Below, piece after piece: positions 46,253 through 61,200 of a stretch of DNA of 64,000 nucleotides; the stretch's first letter is position 1, and every line of letters starts with the position of its first letter. The notes beneath the pieces are model-generated. The model saw only the letters and a list, made by a program, of their open reading frames with translations. It ran no database searches and had not been told where the DNA came from. Origin of the DNA: Limanda limanda (lineage: Eukaryota > Chordata > Actinopteri > Pleuronectiformes > Pleuronectidae). Position numbers and translations under genes: made by a program. Location: assembly GCF_963576545.1 (NCBI RefSeq), contig NC_083646.1:16841961-16905960 (forward strand), given 5' to 3'.

Positions 46253-49200
46253 CTGATGACACACAAAGATGATGCTTGTCATTGCTAACAAGGCAGTTTT
46301 GTCCCTGCATTAATAATATAAGTGGAAATGTGAATCCTGGTTGTAGAGCAGTTACAATGATAAGTTAGTTAGAGTGTATGGAAAATACAGAGATATTTCA
46401 AATAAATATTATGGACTTCAAAATTGCATTTCATCTGCGTCTGTTCTTGGAAAATCTCATCTCCTCTTTACTTTGAAAAGTTTTCTAGTTGTTGTCCAAT
46501 AGCTTTAGTGCAGAGCCGTTCACTATGATTAATGTCTTATGAAAGTAAGTTGGAGTTTTGTACAAAGTAATTTCATTTCCTGTGTTATAAATATAGAAGA
46601 CATGAATGACATTCATGCAGATTGTTTCCAACACCTAAACTGTGGGCCTCTGATTTGCATTTCATTAAACACACACGCACACGCACACAAAAGAAAACAT
46701 TCACTTGTTTTATAATTTTTTTGCTCAGAAGCAAGCAGCAAATATATATTCAAAACATTCAGTTGAATAACATTGAATTACTGCTCAGCTTCATATTGCA
46801 GTGTAATACAGTGGATTTATTATGATTTGATAACAGAAAAAATACTTAAAACAAAGACAACAAGATAGAATCTTGTGTTTTTTCAGCTTTCATTTTGATA
46901 TACTAAGAATATTCTTGACTCTGTTTTCTTCTTACTTTTCATTACACATAAATAGTGTTTTATGTTTTCCTGCTATTTATTATGCAAATAAGGTTAAATC
47001 TAATGATCTGCAATGAATACCACCTTCATGAATATTATAATGTCCAGAGGTTTTTCACATTTGTACCAGTAAGGGTGGGTTAAATGTTAGAAGAAACTTC
47101 TCAGACAGCACCAGTTTTGGCAAGAAGCGACTAAGAAACTGCAGGACGGCCCACTACACTAACACACTACATTTTTCATGCTTTCCTTATTAAAACATAT
47201 TGTACCATTTTGTTGACGGGGGTGTTCTATCTTTAATGCTGCTGCGGACGTCCTGTTAACACATAAGTAATCCGTGTCCCGTGTCTCCTCTCTTAGCTGT
47301 GGATGACACATTACAATTTCAGTGACACACTCTTCTTTTCACGTGCAGACCGTTCGACTGAGTGCGTAATTTATGTGTTCTACCACATTTGTGAGCACTT
47401 CATGTCCCACTCTCTCTCTGCTCTGCTCACAGCATGGGTCTTGCTGGAAGCGGAGTGTGCTATCTTTATCTGCTCTCACCTCTTTCTTTTGCCTCTGCTT
47501 TAATGAAGAACCTTTTTCCTCTCCACACTGCACTCAGTCTTATTTTATTCAATACCTTGACAGAGTTCCCCCCCCCCCCCCCTTTCTCTCTTGACGACAT
47601 CTGATCCACCAGGAGGAGTGGTTGTGTGACAAAGGGACGGCGAGCGAGTGGAGAGTAGTAATCTTTTCCATTGTTTGCTGACAGACTGAGCAGGATGTGC
47701 GCGTCTGTGTGTGTCTGTGTGTGTGTACTTTTATCTTTGTGAGGACCATTTTAAGCATAGACCCTACAGAGGGAGGACATTTTGACTGCACCTCACTTTT
47801 TCAAATGCTTGTTTGAGGGTTAAGACTTGGTTTTATGGTTAAGGTTAGAATAAGGTTAAGGGGCTAGGGAATTATTATGTGTATATATATATATATTTAT
47901 ACTGAGTGTCTTCATTAAGATAGAAATACAAACGTGTGTGTGTGTGTAGCATGTATGAAGAGGACAGTGTTGAAGTGTGTACTTATGACTGTGTGAGTGT
48001 GTGTGTAATGCCTCTTTGCTGGGAGGAATAAGAGCAGCATTTTCCATTCGGCAGATCCTGAACGTTAGGACGAATGCAGATGCCTATATGAGTGTGTGGC
48101 CTCTCTCTCTTTGAGCTATACACTTCCTATGGAAATGTGTTTACGTATACGTATGAGTGTGTGTGTGTGTGTAAGTGTGTGAGTGGTCTCTATTTGTGGG
48201 CCTGCTCCAGTCTTTTTTATCTGACTCTCAAGAGGCTGTTTCTCCGTCTACTATGCCAAATCAAAACACGCTAATCGCCATTTACGCATCTAAATCCTTT
48301 CCTCGCTCGCCTCTTTATCAAAAGGCGATTATGAAACACACATTCACGTCTCACTGTACTCAAACACAAATAATTCATCTGTCTCTACCCAGAGAGTAGC
48401 ATGTGAATGGGTTGAACTGTAATCAAAGTATTAGTAATGCACGATAAATTGCATTTGATTTCAGGTATTGTTTAAAGTTTTTTTGCACATTTTATCGATG
48501 TAAGACATAGTAACATGGTTTCTTTATTCACTTGTGGTCGTTCAGCAGAGGGATAAATTAATGATAAGCACTGAAATATCTTATTCACAATTACAAACCG
48601 GGCTTCAAAAGGTGAGTCGAATTTGTTTGATTACCAATCAGCAGTAATCGCTGTAAAAGTGATAAGTTAATTAAGATTTAAAAAAGAAGTTTGCCTAAAT
48701 TACAAACAGGTCCACTTGTAAAATAAAACTGCAGATTTATTCATAATGCCCATGGGGGGCTGCCTTTACATATCTAAATTATAGATGGAGCTTCAGATCT
48801 GTGCAGCCACCCATCGATCCTTCCACCTTTAAGGGTCATGGGGGGTGTTTGAGAGGCAGGGTGCACCCATGAAAGGGGAAAGATAAAGTAACCAACCTTC
48901 ACTCTCACTGTCTCACCTACAGTCACTTTAGAGTCTCCAATCAACCCTCACCTCCCCCCCGATGTACATGTGTTTGGACAGTGGGAGGAAGCCACCTGGA
49001 GAAAACAGCTTCAGGCTCAGTTCAGGCGAAGGAGCAGCTGACTGACATCATCTGTTCCCACCATGCTTCACCATCTTGGCGACCAGCTTACCACTGACGT
49101 CCAGTTCAGACCCAGTGCCAGTGTCCAGAGCTCAAACTGTTTATTGCTGCAGCTCTCTCTGACACATCTTCCTCTTGTTAATGGTCTATATTTATCGTTT

Positions 49201-52200
49201 AATCTAAAAATTAACACTTATATCTGTTAAGTGAGGATTATCTCTCCCAACAGAATTCACATTACCGCTTAGTTTCTTTGAGAGCTCCCCCCATAGAGCA
49301 GAGCCTGTTCCGCCGAATCTAACTGCATCGTGGGTTTGAGCAGCAGAATGTTACATTAATCCATCCTCTCCTTATCAACTGTGAGCCACACTGAGAGCAG
49401 CAGGGGCGGGTTGATTAATCCATCAGGAAGTAATGTTGATAAGCAGAAAACTGTGAATCAAATGGAAAAAAGAGGCACGCTCCCTGTCGGATATACGGTT
49501 TTATATCCAAAAGAAACAACATTCGTCTCTTAATGCGTCATATTATTTTCATGATGTATTATCAACAAGGCAGGACAAACGTCTCCCTAATGGCATAACA
49601 GCCGCAAATGGAGCAAAGAGAGCAGGGTCTTTGTCGTGTCCGGGAGTGAAAATGAAACCCGAAACTCGACTCTTCTACCTGAGAGCCTTGATCTTTGGGG
49701 CAAGCCGGGTTTCCCACCAGAATACACTCACACACACACACATACACAAACACACACGGATACACATACACGAACACAGAGAAAGGGGCTTTTCAGGCTC
49801 CAACAAAAGCCCTTCTCTCTGCCTGGCGGTGAGTGGAAGGGGACAGAGGAGGGGAGGGAGGGGTGCGAGTGATAACACCGAGAGAGAGGACCTGAATGAA
49901 AGGGGGCAAGAGAGGGACAGTGGGAGACGAGGGAGAAACCAACTCTGTCAACATAACAACAGGTGGAAACGTTAACAGGTCATTAAAGGACAGAACCTTG
50001 GTTTTCTCAGCCGTTTGTTTTAAACGTGTAAATGATATAAGCAGCAGGTAAAGCACTTCAAAGTTCCAAAACTGCTTCCCACTGCGCTCGTCTTCAAGTG
50101 TCACAGCAGGTTAATGGGTTAATTTCCCACACTGAGGCAAAATTGCTTTTTTAAAGTGCTCTGTTTACCTGGTCATTAAGGAAACCCAATCGACCTCCGA
50201 GACTGAGCCTGTACAGCTGTCACCTGTGACACCACAGGTCTGTAACAAGGAGCAGTAACTTTAAACGGGTAAACTTATCATAGAGTCATTTTCATTCTGT
50301 GGTTCAAGATCATTCTTGATATTGGAAACAGTAGATGAGAGAACAACGTCACTACTGTACACTGGGCTGTACATAACAATGGAGGACGCATTTCTATTCC
50401 TTCCACTATCCTGAAATCCCAAATATCCAAAGCCAATCCACAGCCAAAATATCACGGATACGAACTCCGTCATCTTATGCATTTAGAGCATCATAGTGTT
50501 TCTGCCTGTTTCTTCAAATAACGAATCAAAGATAAAATGTTATACTTGAACAAGTGTGATAACATTAACCTTAAATTACAGATACCATCTTAGAGAAAAA
50601 TTTACTTGAGGTGTATTTTGACTTTTCAGTTTGGTCCATGTCCCATCCAGTAACAGTTTTGACCTGTATTGCATCCAGCCACCAGGTGGGGTCGAGACGT
50701 TTTGACCTCACTTTTGAGGAGCAGTCGAGTAGTCCAGCACTTCATTTAGAAGCTGTCCTGGCACTTTTCAGTTGCTGTGTAGCTTAATTCAACATATAGA
50801 CTAAAAACTGGGGCGAAACAACTAGCAAGTTTGTTTTTTTGTATGAATTAAACCGCTATTACATAAACTGGGAAAGGGGCTGAGAGGTGGATTTTATTAT
50901 CACTGAGCAGCACCAGGCTGTTTCACCATTTCACATTTTCTCTACGCTGGTAATGACGTCAAACATGATGATGACATACAACAACAATAACCTTGGCAAA
51001 TTAGTATATAGTGATTAGTGAATGATGTCAGACACTGTACATCTGCAGATCAAGGGCAAGTGTAAGAATTGCAAGCTCCAGAAAAGCCTCCAAAATAAAC
51101 CCTAGCATCAAACTATGTTTTTAATATTATACATTATTCTCTCCACTCCCATCATGGATCACTGCTGAGGATCAAACTATTGAGTTTTGTTATGTTCATT
51201 AAGACCGACAAGTAAGACAAACAATAAAAGACACAAAGGCTGGGAAACTCAATGTAGAGACTACATTTTTTGCGATAACTTATCCTGCTAATTCCTTAAA
51301 ATATCAATGTCGCCTTTAAAAAGTCACATTGGACACAATGATAACAGAAATAACAGCAGGCCAAGTGTCGGTGACATTTGATTTCACATCTGAATAAACT
51401 ACTTTCCCATTAAAATCTCTCAAAGAATGGCCTGCTGCCCGTTAAGTGATCGAGAGTAAATCTATCTTCAGAGCAAATCTTTATCGCGAGCTCTGACAGT
51501 GAATAAACCACCGCATTGATTTATCTGAATGTTACGTGAATGAAAAAGCCATCAAGGTCAGCCCGACGAATCCTCAGATGGCAACTGTTGAGAAATGTGT
51601 GAATCGACAAAATATCACACTCCTCCTCAGGAAAGTTCCCCTCAGAGGAAATGGAGGGCTTAGTGCTCACATCAATCTGTTTCTGAAAAGTTACGGGATC
51701 CATTTGAGACAGAAAATAAATAGAGAGTGATGAAGATTATATAGGATTCCCATTTGTCTCATTCTTGTCTCCGACTCATGTAGTATATCAGCTGTACAGT
51801 ACAAAATTAGAGATGCTATAACAAATATTTTTGTCTCTCAAAGGCAACGTCAGACTGATTGAAATTCTAATTATTGGATGGACTGACATAAAATCATAGT
51901 TTATACAGAATGAATCCCAATGACCTGTAGATCCACTGACATCAAGCACCACCATACTTCTCCAGCAAATTCGGAGGCAAGCTATTATTTGAGCCATCTG
52001 TGACCTTTTCAGGGGGCCCAGGGATGTCCAGTGTACTTGAATGGTCGTGTGTATTACTAGTATCACATGCTTGGCTAGACTAGATTTCCATTGAAAGAAG
52101 AAACGGTATTGTGAATATATCCCTCTGAGCTGGTGGCAGTTATGAATGTGGAAGGAAGGATGTGGTGATGATGCAACAGAAATGATGGACGCAATTATAC

Positions 52201-55200
52201 TGAAAATATTTGAATGTTCTTTCAACAAGGCCCAGGAGTCTTCATGTGATGGTGGCACAGTGGACGCTGCACAGGTCTACTGAACATTTCAAATTCATGC
52301 TGATATCCTTACTTCAGTCAGACAAATAATTCTCTTGTTTTTTTCTTCTCTTGCATTTGTGAATTTGATAAATCTGTGGCAGGTATTTCTTTTCTCCTTT
52401 GATTAATTGCTGGTTGGACATTGCGGCAATATGAAAAGTAATAAAAAGTCTTTAATATTAGTGTGGACGTAAATGTGGCAACCCACCAAACACGAGCTGC
52501 CCAGGGACAAAGAACACACAACCCATGTAGGCTCAGCGCTTTGGCTGTTAAAGAGCCAGTAAATACAGTAAATAGTTAATAAAGAGAGAAACGTTCATCT
52601 AATTTCAATCAAACGTGACTACAAATGAATACTAATGTTGTTGTTGTTGTATCTGCGGGGTGTATAAATAATAAGTTTGCTAACACACTTGTTATATAAA
52701 CGTGGTGTGACGGTGATCATTTGTCAGTGTTAAGTTTTATTTCCATTGTCCCCAGGTGTCCAAAAATCAATTACCTCAGGTTTGAACTTTATCTGTTGAT
52801 TCCACTGCTACAACCCGTCGATATTGAGCAGCGTGGCTCCGTCTAGACAGCGTTTGGTCACGGGACTAAACAAGATGTCCTCCTGACGCCGTAACCTACA
52901 TAATCTGATTGTCATCACATACCTCGGACTAAAATTATAAATCACGCCCTGCAGTGCCGACGTGAATGAAGTGCACGCCATGTCGATCACAGCATTTCTT
53001 TAAACCTGGATAAGTGGGTGCAGACGTGTCTAGGGAGTTTGGGCCAGAGTTTGGTGGCGATAACAGCTGACATCGAGGGCGTGGTGCTGTGGCCGTGTAT
53101 CATTTGCTGCTGAATCTGTGCCGTTTCATGTATAAGTGCAGTTTGAAGTGAAACTTTTGGCATTGGTGTTATCAAAGACAGGGAGAGGCGGAGGGGACTC
53201 CAGGGACAAGCGCAGTTCCCAGGACATTTTGTGCTTAGAGACGGAGAAAGGCAAAAGAAAAAAAAAAAAAGAGAGGGGGGGTATTCTGCTGGAATTCCCT
53301 GGTCGACCGATACCCAACGCTAAACACCACGAACACACACACACACTCACACACACACACACTAGAATAGCATTCCTTTCTATAAATAGCATGTGCTTTG
53401 TCTAAATCTTCCATATGGCTGTCAAATTATATCACAAACCCTCCTCTATCCCAGTGGATGTGGGAGTCTGTGCTGGTGCATGTCTACTTTTTGCTTTATG
53501 CACTGGATTGAGAATTTATTTTAGGCTTGCGACACCTCCGGCAATACTTACCCTTGTAAACTCTCAAATCTCTGAGGATAGGTTTTGCTGCAGCGTGCCT
53601 GAACACGACCGACGGAGCACCAGTGAATCCAGCACATTGACCTGTACAGCTCCCTGCACTCTAACCACAGCCACACATGTGGGCTCCTCTCTGTTCGATG
53701 GGGTCTGATGCACAATAAGTGTGCGTTACTGTATCTGAATGTTGATTTGTCATTTATCTGCACTCACTCGTCGTGACTTCTTTGATCATCTCAGCAGAGG
53801 CGTGACATCCGTTCACTATGTGTCTGGTCCACAGGGACAGATCCTTGGTCGTCTCAGCCCGGAACAGGTGAGTCTCGATTCCGAGTCGTGTGCCGGTCCG
53901 AGTGGCGAAAAACAGCTCAGTGCCAGAGTGAGGGGACCCCCGGTCGGGACCAGAGTGGACCAGGCTGAATAAATACAAAACACACAGGCACTGTCAAGCA
54001 CTATAGAGAGACGGAAGAAGACACTTTATATTATAAAGTCCCTTCTTTATAAATATCCCTAGTGGTTGAAGGGAAGGAAACTTCTAAATTATCTTTAATT
54101 CACTGTGCTTCACAAGTTCAGAAAAACTTCTGGTCAAAACTGGATCACGGAGAAAAATGATTTGTTTACTGAGTCAGTAAAGCAAAGACTCAAAGGTCAA
54201 ACCAACAGCGATGACTAAATAAAGTCTACAGTCGTGCAGTTCTAATTTTAAGGGAAAACAATTATCAAGATGGACACAAAGTAGCTGTTCAAAAGAGTGT
54301 TTTGAGTCCTTTGCAGTTAAGGTGAAATAAATGCTAGAATGGTTGTGGTAACGCTAGTCAATCTAGTTTTTAATAAATAAACTATAACTAAAAAGGCACA
54401 TTACAGACTGGAGCACACCATTATAAATTATTTTCATAAAGACCCAGGAATTATTATCTGAGAAATCAACAACAATGTTGAAAGATTACAAATGTTAAAG
54501 AAACTGAAAATAAAATTTGTGGATCTGCACAAAGGTTGTATGGGTTCTTCCCCAAGTTTTGTGGTCATCAGTTTTTCTAATTTTTTTGTAATATGTGTGA
54601 AATGTGTAAAAACATACACATCTTTGTCGGTGACAACACAGTAAATAATAAAATACATTTCTTCAAATTGAATTTCTTACAATTAGAACAAATATTTCAT
54701 TGTACAACTTCACTGTGTGTGTTGAGGATCTCCATTTTCATAAGGCAGTGGACCTACCGTGTTGCTAAAAGTGGATAAGTGTGTTCAGGAGCCTGCCATG
54801 CCTCCTTGCTTCGTGGCAGACTGTCGTACAGCAGCAGGTCTTTCTCCGTCAGCACCACCAGCACCGGCCTCCAGCTCTGCTTCTCACTCTCTGTCTGCAG
54901 CACGGGCAGAGAACTTATTAGACGTGGACAGCTGAGATTTCATTATAACAACATAAACAGATCCTCATTAAGCTGTAAAGTGAATAAAATAAAAAAAATC
55001 CAATATAATTAATCATAAAAAGCTGCTCAATTACAATTTCAATCAAGCAGCTTTATGCTGCAGGATTTTGATGCCTACCCTTTCTTCTGTTTATCACAAA
55101 TCATGATGGAAGTAGAGAAGTCATGATTCTGAGCCAACAAGTTGCTTAATGGGACTAATGTTGTGTCACAGAGAGGAACAGTGTCTATTTACTATGTCCC

Positions 55201-58200
55201 AGCCTGTGTGTACTTAGCAGTGGGTGTAAAACCAGTTCTCACCGCTCAACTTAATCCACAACCGGGAACCCAAACATTATTTTTCTCTCCCGAACTCTCT
55301 GCTATACGTTCTGTCTCTCTGGGAATAGCTGAACATAAAGGTGGTGGCATGTGTGCAGGTAGGATAACAACACATTTACTTTGCCGTGCCCCTTCGCCCC
55401 CCCCCCCCTCATTGGTAATGAGCAAACCCCTCACTTCCCTTTCGGAAACACACGCTTTTACTCTTTTAACTTAGGACGCACACACCCCCCTGCATTTCAT
55501 TTGACAATGCTCCATAACTATTCTCATTATGAAAGCTTATCTGCAGCCCAGCCATGGAATCCTAAGCTGCTCTTTGAAGTTCTGCCTCAGCCAATCACAA
55601 CGAGGGATTTAGAGGGTCAAGGGTCGCCTTTTTAACATAATAGAGAATATGTTGCTAAGTAACAGTATTGTAATGCATTTGAAGGATGAAATGCTGTCAG
55701 ATTCATGAGGACTGAATTAGGCAAGTGTGTGTGTGTGTGTTTGCACAGGTGTGTCTGCTTGTGAAAGAGAAAGTGAAGCTGACTCGCTTGTGTGAATTTC
55801 AATAATGTGTTCATCTGTGTGTACTGTAGATATGCACCAAGCAAGAATGTGCATGCAAACACAGGTACAAGCACACACACACGCGCACACACACACACGA
55901 ACACACTTATGCATATTATTGCATATTTGGGTATTATAAAGAATTTGCACTCCCCGTTTCTCTCACTTAAAACACAAACACAGACACACACACTTAATGC
56001 ATATGATTGCAAATTTGGGTATTATCAAACATTTACACACCGTCTCTCTTCTCTCTCACTTCACCGTCTCTCTCCCCCCCCACCACCACCATCACCAACA
56101 CTTACCTTCCCTGCCAACCACCCCAGGTGTCGTATCTCTCTGCTGCCAATTCCCGTCCTGGCTGTGTTCTGGATGACCTCTGCCAGCGCCCGCTGTGGTG
56201 AGATGACAGTTTTGAGGATGGATGATAGTTCGGGAAGTGTTAGATCCTAAGCAGCTCTGCAGGAGCTCAATCACGGCCATTGAAAATATCTAATTCTGAT
56301 GGTTACACTAATGATGAGAAAAAAATCAATCAAACCAAATACCGACCTGTGCCAGTGTGGATGTGACAGCGTGCATGGCAGAGAACCAGGACAGGGCAGA
56401 TGGTTGATCCGGGCACCGCAGCACCACAGTGTGCCGGGCGTCGGGGGAGTGCAGCTCCAGTTGTCTGGAAAAGAAGATTAGAGGAGTTCAAACCGCTTTA
56501 ACCTCTCTCCGCTATCACTGAGGGGAGCTCTGACACCTCTGCAGTTCCGCATTTCCTTTTTGAATATTGAAAATCTATCCCAAGCCTCGTCAGGTCGACC
56601 AAATTTGACTCAGTGTCGTCTCAACTCACAGGGAAGCCAAACGTTGAGCTCTGAGAGGCGCTCGTTTGTACCCCCCGCCTGAGAAAGGGAACGCGGTCAG
56701 AGCGACGCAATGAAGAGCACCGGAATTTCTGTTTATTCAAGTCAATGCATCCTCTGTGGGCCATTTGACACAATGCAGTCTCCCACTGAATTTCCATAAC
56801 TAATCTGCTTATATCATATGGGAGAATTTGTGGCCTCGAGGGAAATGCATTGAGGATGCTCCCCGTCTCACTGAATGGCTCTTTTGATTGTGCACGCAAT
56901 GAATATGAATTTTAAGAAGCTACATGTGGCAGCCGTTACAGAGCATAATGCAGCGTGTGGATGTGTTTTATTGTAGTGTCAATACAGTCGGCGTCGGTTT
57001 GTGTGGAGTAAAACCACAAGAAAAATACTGCAAACAGGTAAATTAAAGCAAAGGTTAGGTGTCCTCTGTCCTTTTTGGAGGAAGAAGAAAAGAACCACAT
57101 TATAACTAACTTTGACACGCACTATTAATTATAACTAGGCCTAGAACCTGCCACCAAGAATGTGGATATTTTGCCAACTTGACTTTTTCCTCTGCTTATG
57201 AGCCTTTCATCCACACACAAACAGTATTTTAAGTCACTAGAACAGAGATTTCTATAAAAACTCCAGGTGCAGATTTTCAAAAACTCTGGTTCCTGTGTAT
57301 TCAATGTAAATTTTAAACACAGCGTTTGGAAAACGATGACGTCACGTCCTATTTGCGCATGCCTTCAAGCATGTGCCTGAAGCAACAACAAGCTCAACCA
57401 ATAAGTTCACTGAGCATGCTCACAATTATCCTCTCTCGTACTTGGCGCATCGCTGGTGTTAACATTATCGCCACCTACTGGCCACACAAGTTTGTCGGAG
57501 CATTGAAGTCGTTTTTGCTTTCTCATCTGGACTGAATAAGAACGATCTAAAAAACTATCCTCAGTATTTTAGACGCTTTTGAGGGCACGATAAACCAATC
57601 TTGCATGTGTGCTTCATGCTGAGATTTGCAAACTCAACTGTTTGTCATCATTTGTTAAAGGTGAGGCAGAATGTAGACATGTTAAGTTTTTAATCTCATA
57701 TCAGCAGGAGGTTGCTGTACAACCTGCTGCAGGGAGCACCCAGGGCAATTTTGTGGGAATGAAGATTGAATTTCAACTCACGACGTGAATGGAAATGAAT
57801 TCTTGATCCGTTGTGTGTACCAGCGACTCTAAAAAACTCGAGCATGTGTGTTAGCGTCCCTCTGGTGTCCAGGTGGTCCTGGTTTTTAAAAATAAAGAAA
57901 CCACTCTAAACCCAGCGTGGTTTCAGTTCTGCAAACATGCAGCTTTCTTTATTCACACACACACGCACACAGACTCTGGGGACCAGGAAAAGCCCCAGTG
58001 TGTGATGAATCTGCTCTTCCGTAAACCCTCAGAGGCCCGGGAGAGCGTCTAGATCAGCTCCAGGTGTGTTGCTCTGTTCTTGTTACAGGGTTAAAAATAG
58101 AAGTGGTGCCCGAAAAAGGCGAGTTCATTAAAGACAGACCGGGGAAGGGGCACAAGGGGAGGACAAGGGGGAGACTCCTTGACCAGAGGTTTGTTTGGTA

Positions 58201-61200
58201 GAGGAGGACAGTGTCAGTCTGACTCCAACAAGTTATATAAGACTTTATCTGCCATTTTCTGGAGCGACTCTGAGGCCAAGTCCTCTCGTGTCTCACATGC
58301 ATGATACAGGAATGTGGGGACATAGAGGGGATCAGTGGGAGAGCAGCTCACGAACATGATGAGGTGGATTTGAATGTCGTCTGGTACTGCGAGCTTGAAG
58401 ATTAGTCTCAAAGTTTATCAAAGCACAGTTGTCCTCACAGGATTATCTCCGCATACACAGGAAATATGTATTCATGCTCGCCAGCTCTGCTCCAGAATAC
58501 AGATGTGCACTAATTGTTCCTCGAAATATTCATTAATGTACTCTTCATGCATACATATCGGTTTGATGAAAGAAGGCGTTTAACTTTTTAAAACAATAAG
58601 ACAAGTTACAACACGGCAGGAAGTCTCATCTTTCATAAAAGAAAACCAATTCAATTTATAAAAATGTTACAAAAATGTATATAATCAGAAATAAGCTATT
58701 AAATGAGTTACACAAAAAAGAAAATACAACGCAGACAGACTCCGACCACAACTGTTTTTACGTCTTTTTCAATCGAGTCTTGACTCAAAACAAAACTGAC
58801 GTCTGGTCTCAAATCTTTAAATGTTAATAAGAGAAATGCAAGGCGGCTGCGAGTCTGTCAAAGGTCTTGAGTTCTGACTTTAAATGATTTGACATTTAAA
58901 CATTTTTCCCTGAAAGTTGCGTGATGCCATTTTCTAAAGATAGCTGAGTCCATTCAAGGCAAAGACCTAAAAATTAAATATGCTCGGCCCGCGTTTTGCT
59001 GTATTATTTATGTTTTGTACTGTTCTGGGATTTTAACATACAACAGCATAAAGTTGGGACTCTCGTACTGAATAAAACTCACAGATTGACTGATCCTGAC
59101 TTGACAAAAATGGAAAATTGAAAAAAGACAAGACTTTGCGTTTCACATTTGAAGAATGTGTGTGTTGGACACTATCTGGGTTCAGACATGTTCAGTGGGC
59201 GGCAACCAAGTAAAACATGCCAGGGGCAGGATATGAGGTGTAAATTGTGTTGCTGTTGAAATCACACTTTTCAACACTGGCGTCGGCCCTTGTCCCCAAA
59301 AGCTCTCCAACCTCATTGTCTTTCCAAGCTGATATCTTCGTCAGCATCTCCTGCATATATGGCACCTATTTTTTATTCTGAGATATTTGTGTGTCACATG
59401 TTAGAAATGGCATCAACACACCCAGCTGCTCACTGGACTCAAACAATTTGCTGACATTTTACTACGGGCCTGGCAGGAAACGTTCTGGAAAATGTCTGGA
59501 ACATCTGACTCAGAGGTTTGTTTTCTCTCAAACAGTCCCTCAGTAAAATGTCGGCACATCTGAAAGCAGCACAAGAAACTGGGCTGAACAAAAAGTAAAA
59601 AATGATAAATCAATAATGAAAATAATCCTGATTTGGAGCCCTAAATCCTAATTGTTGTTACCCCTACACACCTATGTTTTCTCAAATTTGAAGTCTCTAA
59701 ATCCAAGCAGAGATAATCCCGTCACCACCATGGGGGTTGTTACTTTTCAAACTCCACAAAGCTTCATCAAGGTCCAGAAAAAACATTTTGCAGCTATTTT
59801 CACAGGTTGGGTAAAACTCCTAATCCTAATCTCTGCACCACAAGTGATAAAAATCTTGCACATTTTTTTGAATTAAATTTTTCATGAATTTGACAAAAAG
59901 CTATACTTTGTCCTCAAATGTTCAGGTGACAAAAAATATTTCTTCTCTTCTCTTATCCTTTCTCCTTGTGTGTCCCACCTCTGCTCATATTGCTCTATCC
60001 TGTCAGGCTTGAACCCACTTTAAACAACATCTGCTGAAATGAAAACAGAAACCCTCAGAGAGCTGCTACATTGCACTGAGTCTGGTAAAAACAGAAAAAA
60101 AAGAGGAAGCAGGATTTCACTGTCACTCAACATAGAGCTTTTCAAACCAATTTGGCTCTGAAACCTCAAAATAAGAAAAACAGAGAGTAGGTTTCATGTT
60201 TCCCTGCGATTTTTAACTTTCTGTGACCATATGGTCTGGACATGGATTAAACACAGTCAACCAAATTCAACATTGGGTGTCCCATTCAAACATTTACTAA
60301 ATATTTGCTAGTGAGTCAAAGCGGAATTTGTCCTGGCTGCAAGGAACTTCATAGAAAAACAGCTTGTCAAGGTCAATTTAGCAGAGGACTGTGTGTTTGT
60401 GTGTGTATGTGTGTGTGTTTGTGTGTTTGTGTGTGTGTGTGTGTGTGTCTGTTTCCGCCCTAGGGTTTTATCAAACCACAAAGCAGTCTGTTATCTGTGT
60501 GAAGCAAAAACTCACCATGTCATCAGATGAGACTTCTTGTAAAAGTGAAGGACCAATAAACTCAAAGTTATGACAAATAAAGTCAATGTTCATCCCTATC
60601 GTGCTCTTTAATACCTCATCTAAGATTTGTACATGTACAGGTCTATGCTTCACTGAGCATTATAAAAGTTATGATCACATTTTATTGCCGATTTTGTGTC
60701 AGTTATACAGATTCAGATCTCTGAACAACTGACTCCGGTCTCGTCCTCACAAACATCTATAAAAACCTGTAAATGTCCTGTTTTTAAACAAACTGACCTC
60801 ATCGGATCATATTAAATTAAAAGCTGTTTCCACCGAGAACCTTTCCATTATTTTTCAGTTCAAGATTCTCATAAATGGAGCTTGAACTTGGATTCATAGA
60901 CGACAGTCAGTCCGTCTTGTGACGTCACTTGTGGCAGAAGCTGAATTACCAGCCTGGAAAACCTGGCAACTGTCCCCAGGGCCTCAGGGCCGCGGCTTCA
61001 CTGGAAATGAATCTGGGCTTATGTAATCAACTTCAACTACGTTTGGGAATCAGCTGACATGATGAGGATCTTGAGGTGGGCTCTTTTTTTATTGCCCAAC
61101 CTGCATCGTGTCAAAATCTAGCTTAAGCCTGGTTGTGTTCAGCACATCTACAACATACCCATTAAAATGATATGTGTTACTTGTTACATTCATACACAAA

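Larger units (their letters stand above)
46253..53767. other. sntb1 intron
   Basis: 7.5-kb intron with dispersed repeats (47697-47880, 48805-49010, 50636-50730, 51871-51954), a poly-C run (47570-47583) and GT/CA microsatellites. A 156-codon antisense frame at 51788-52258 overlaps the repeat copy and is not supported as a gene. Confidence 0.8.

Noticed and set aside
51788..52258. 156-codon minus-strand frame in an sntb1 intron
   Set aside because: Overlaps a dispersed repeat copy and has no domain or splice partners.
55632..56012. Cys/Val-rich minus-strand frames near 55.7 kb, with a similar one at 32056-32259
   Set aside because: Translations of GT/CA microsatellites.
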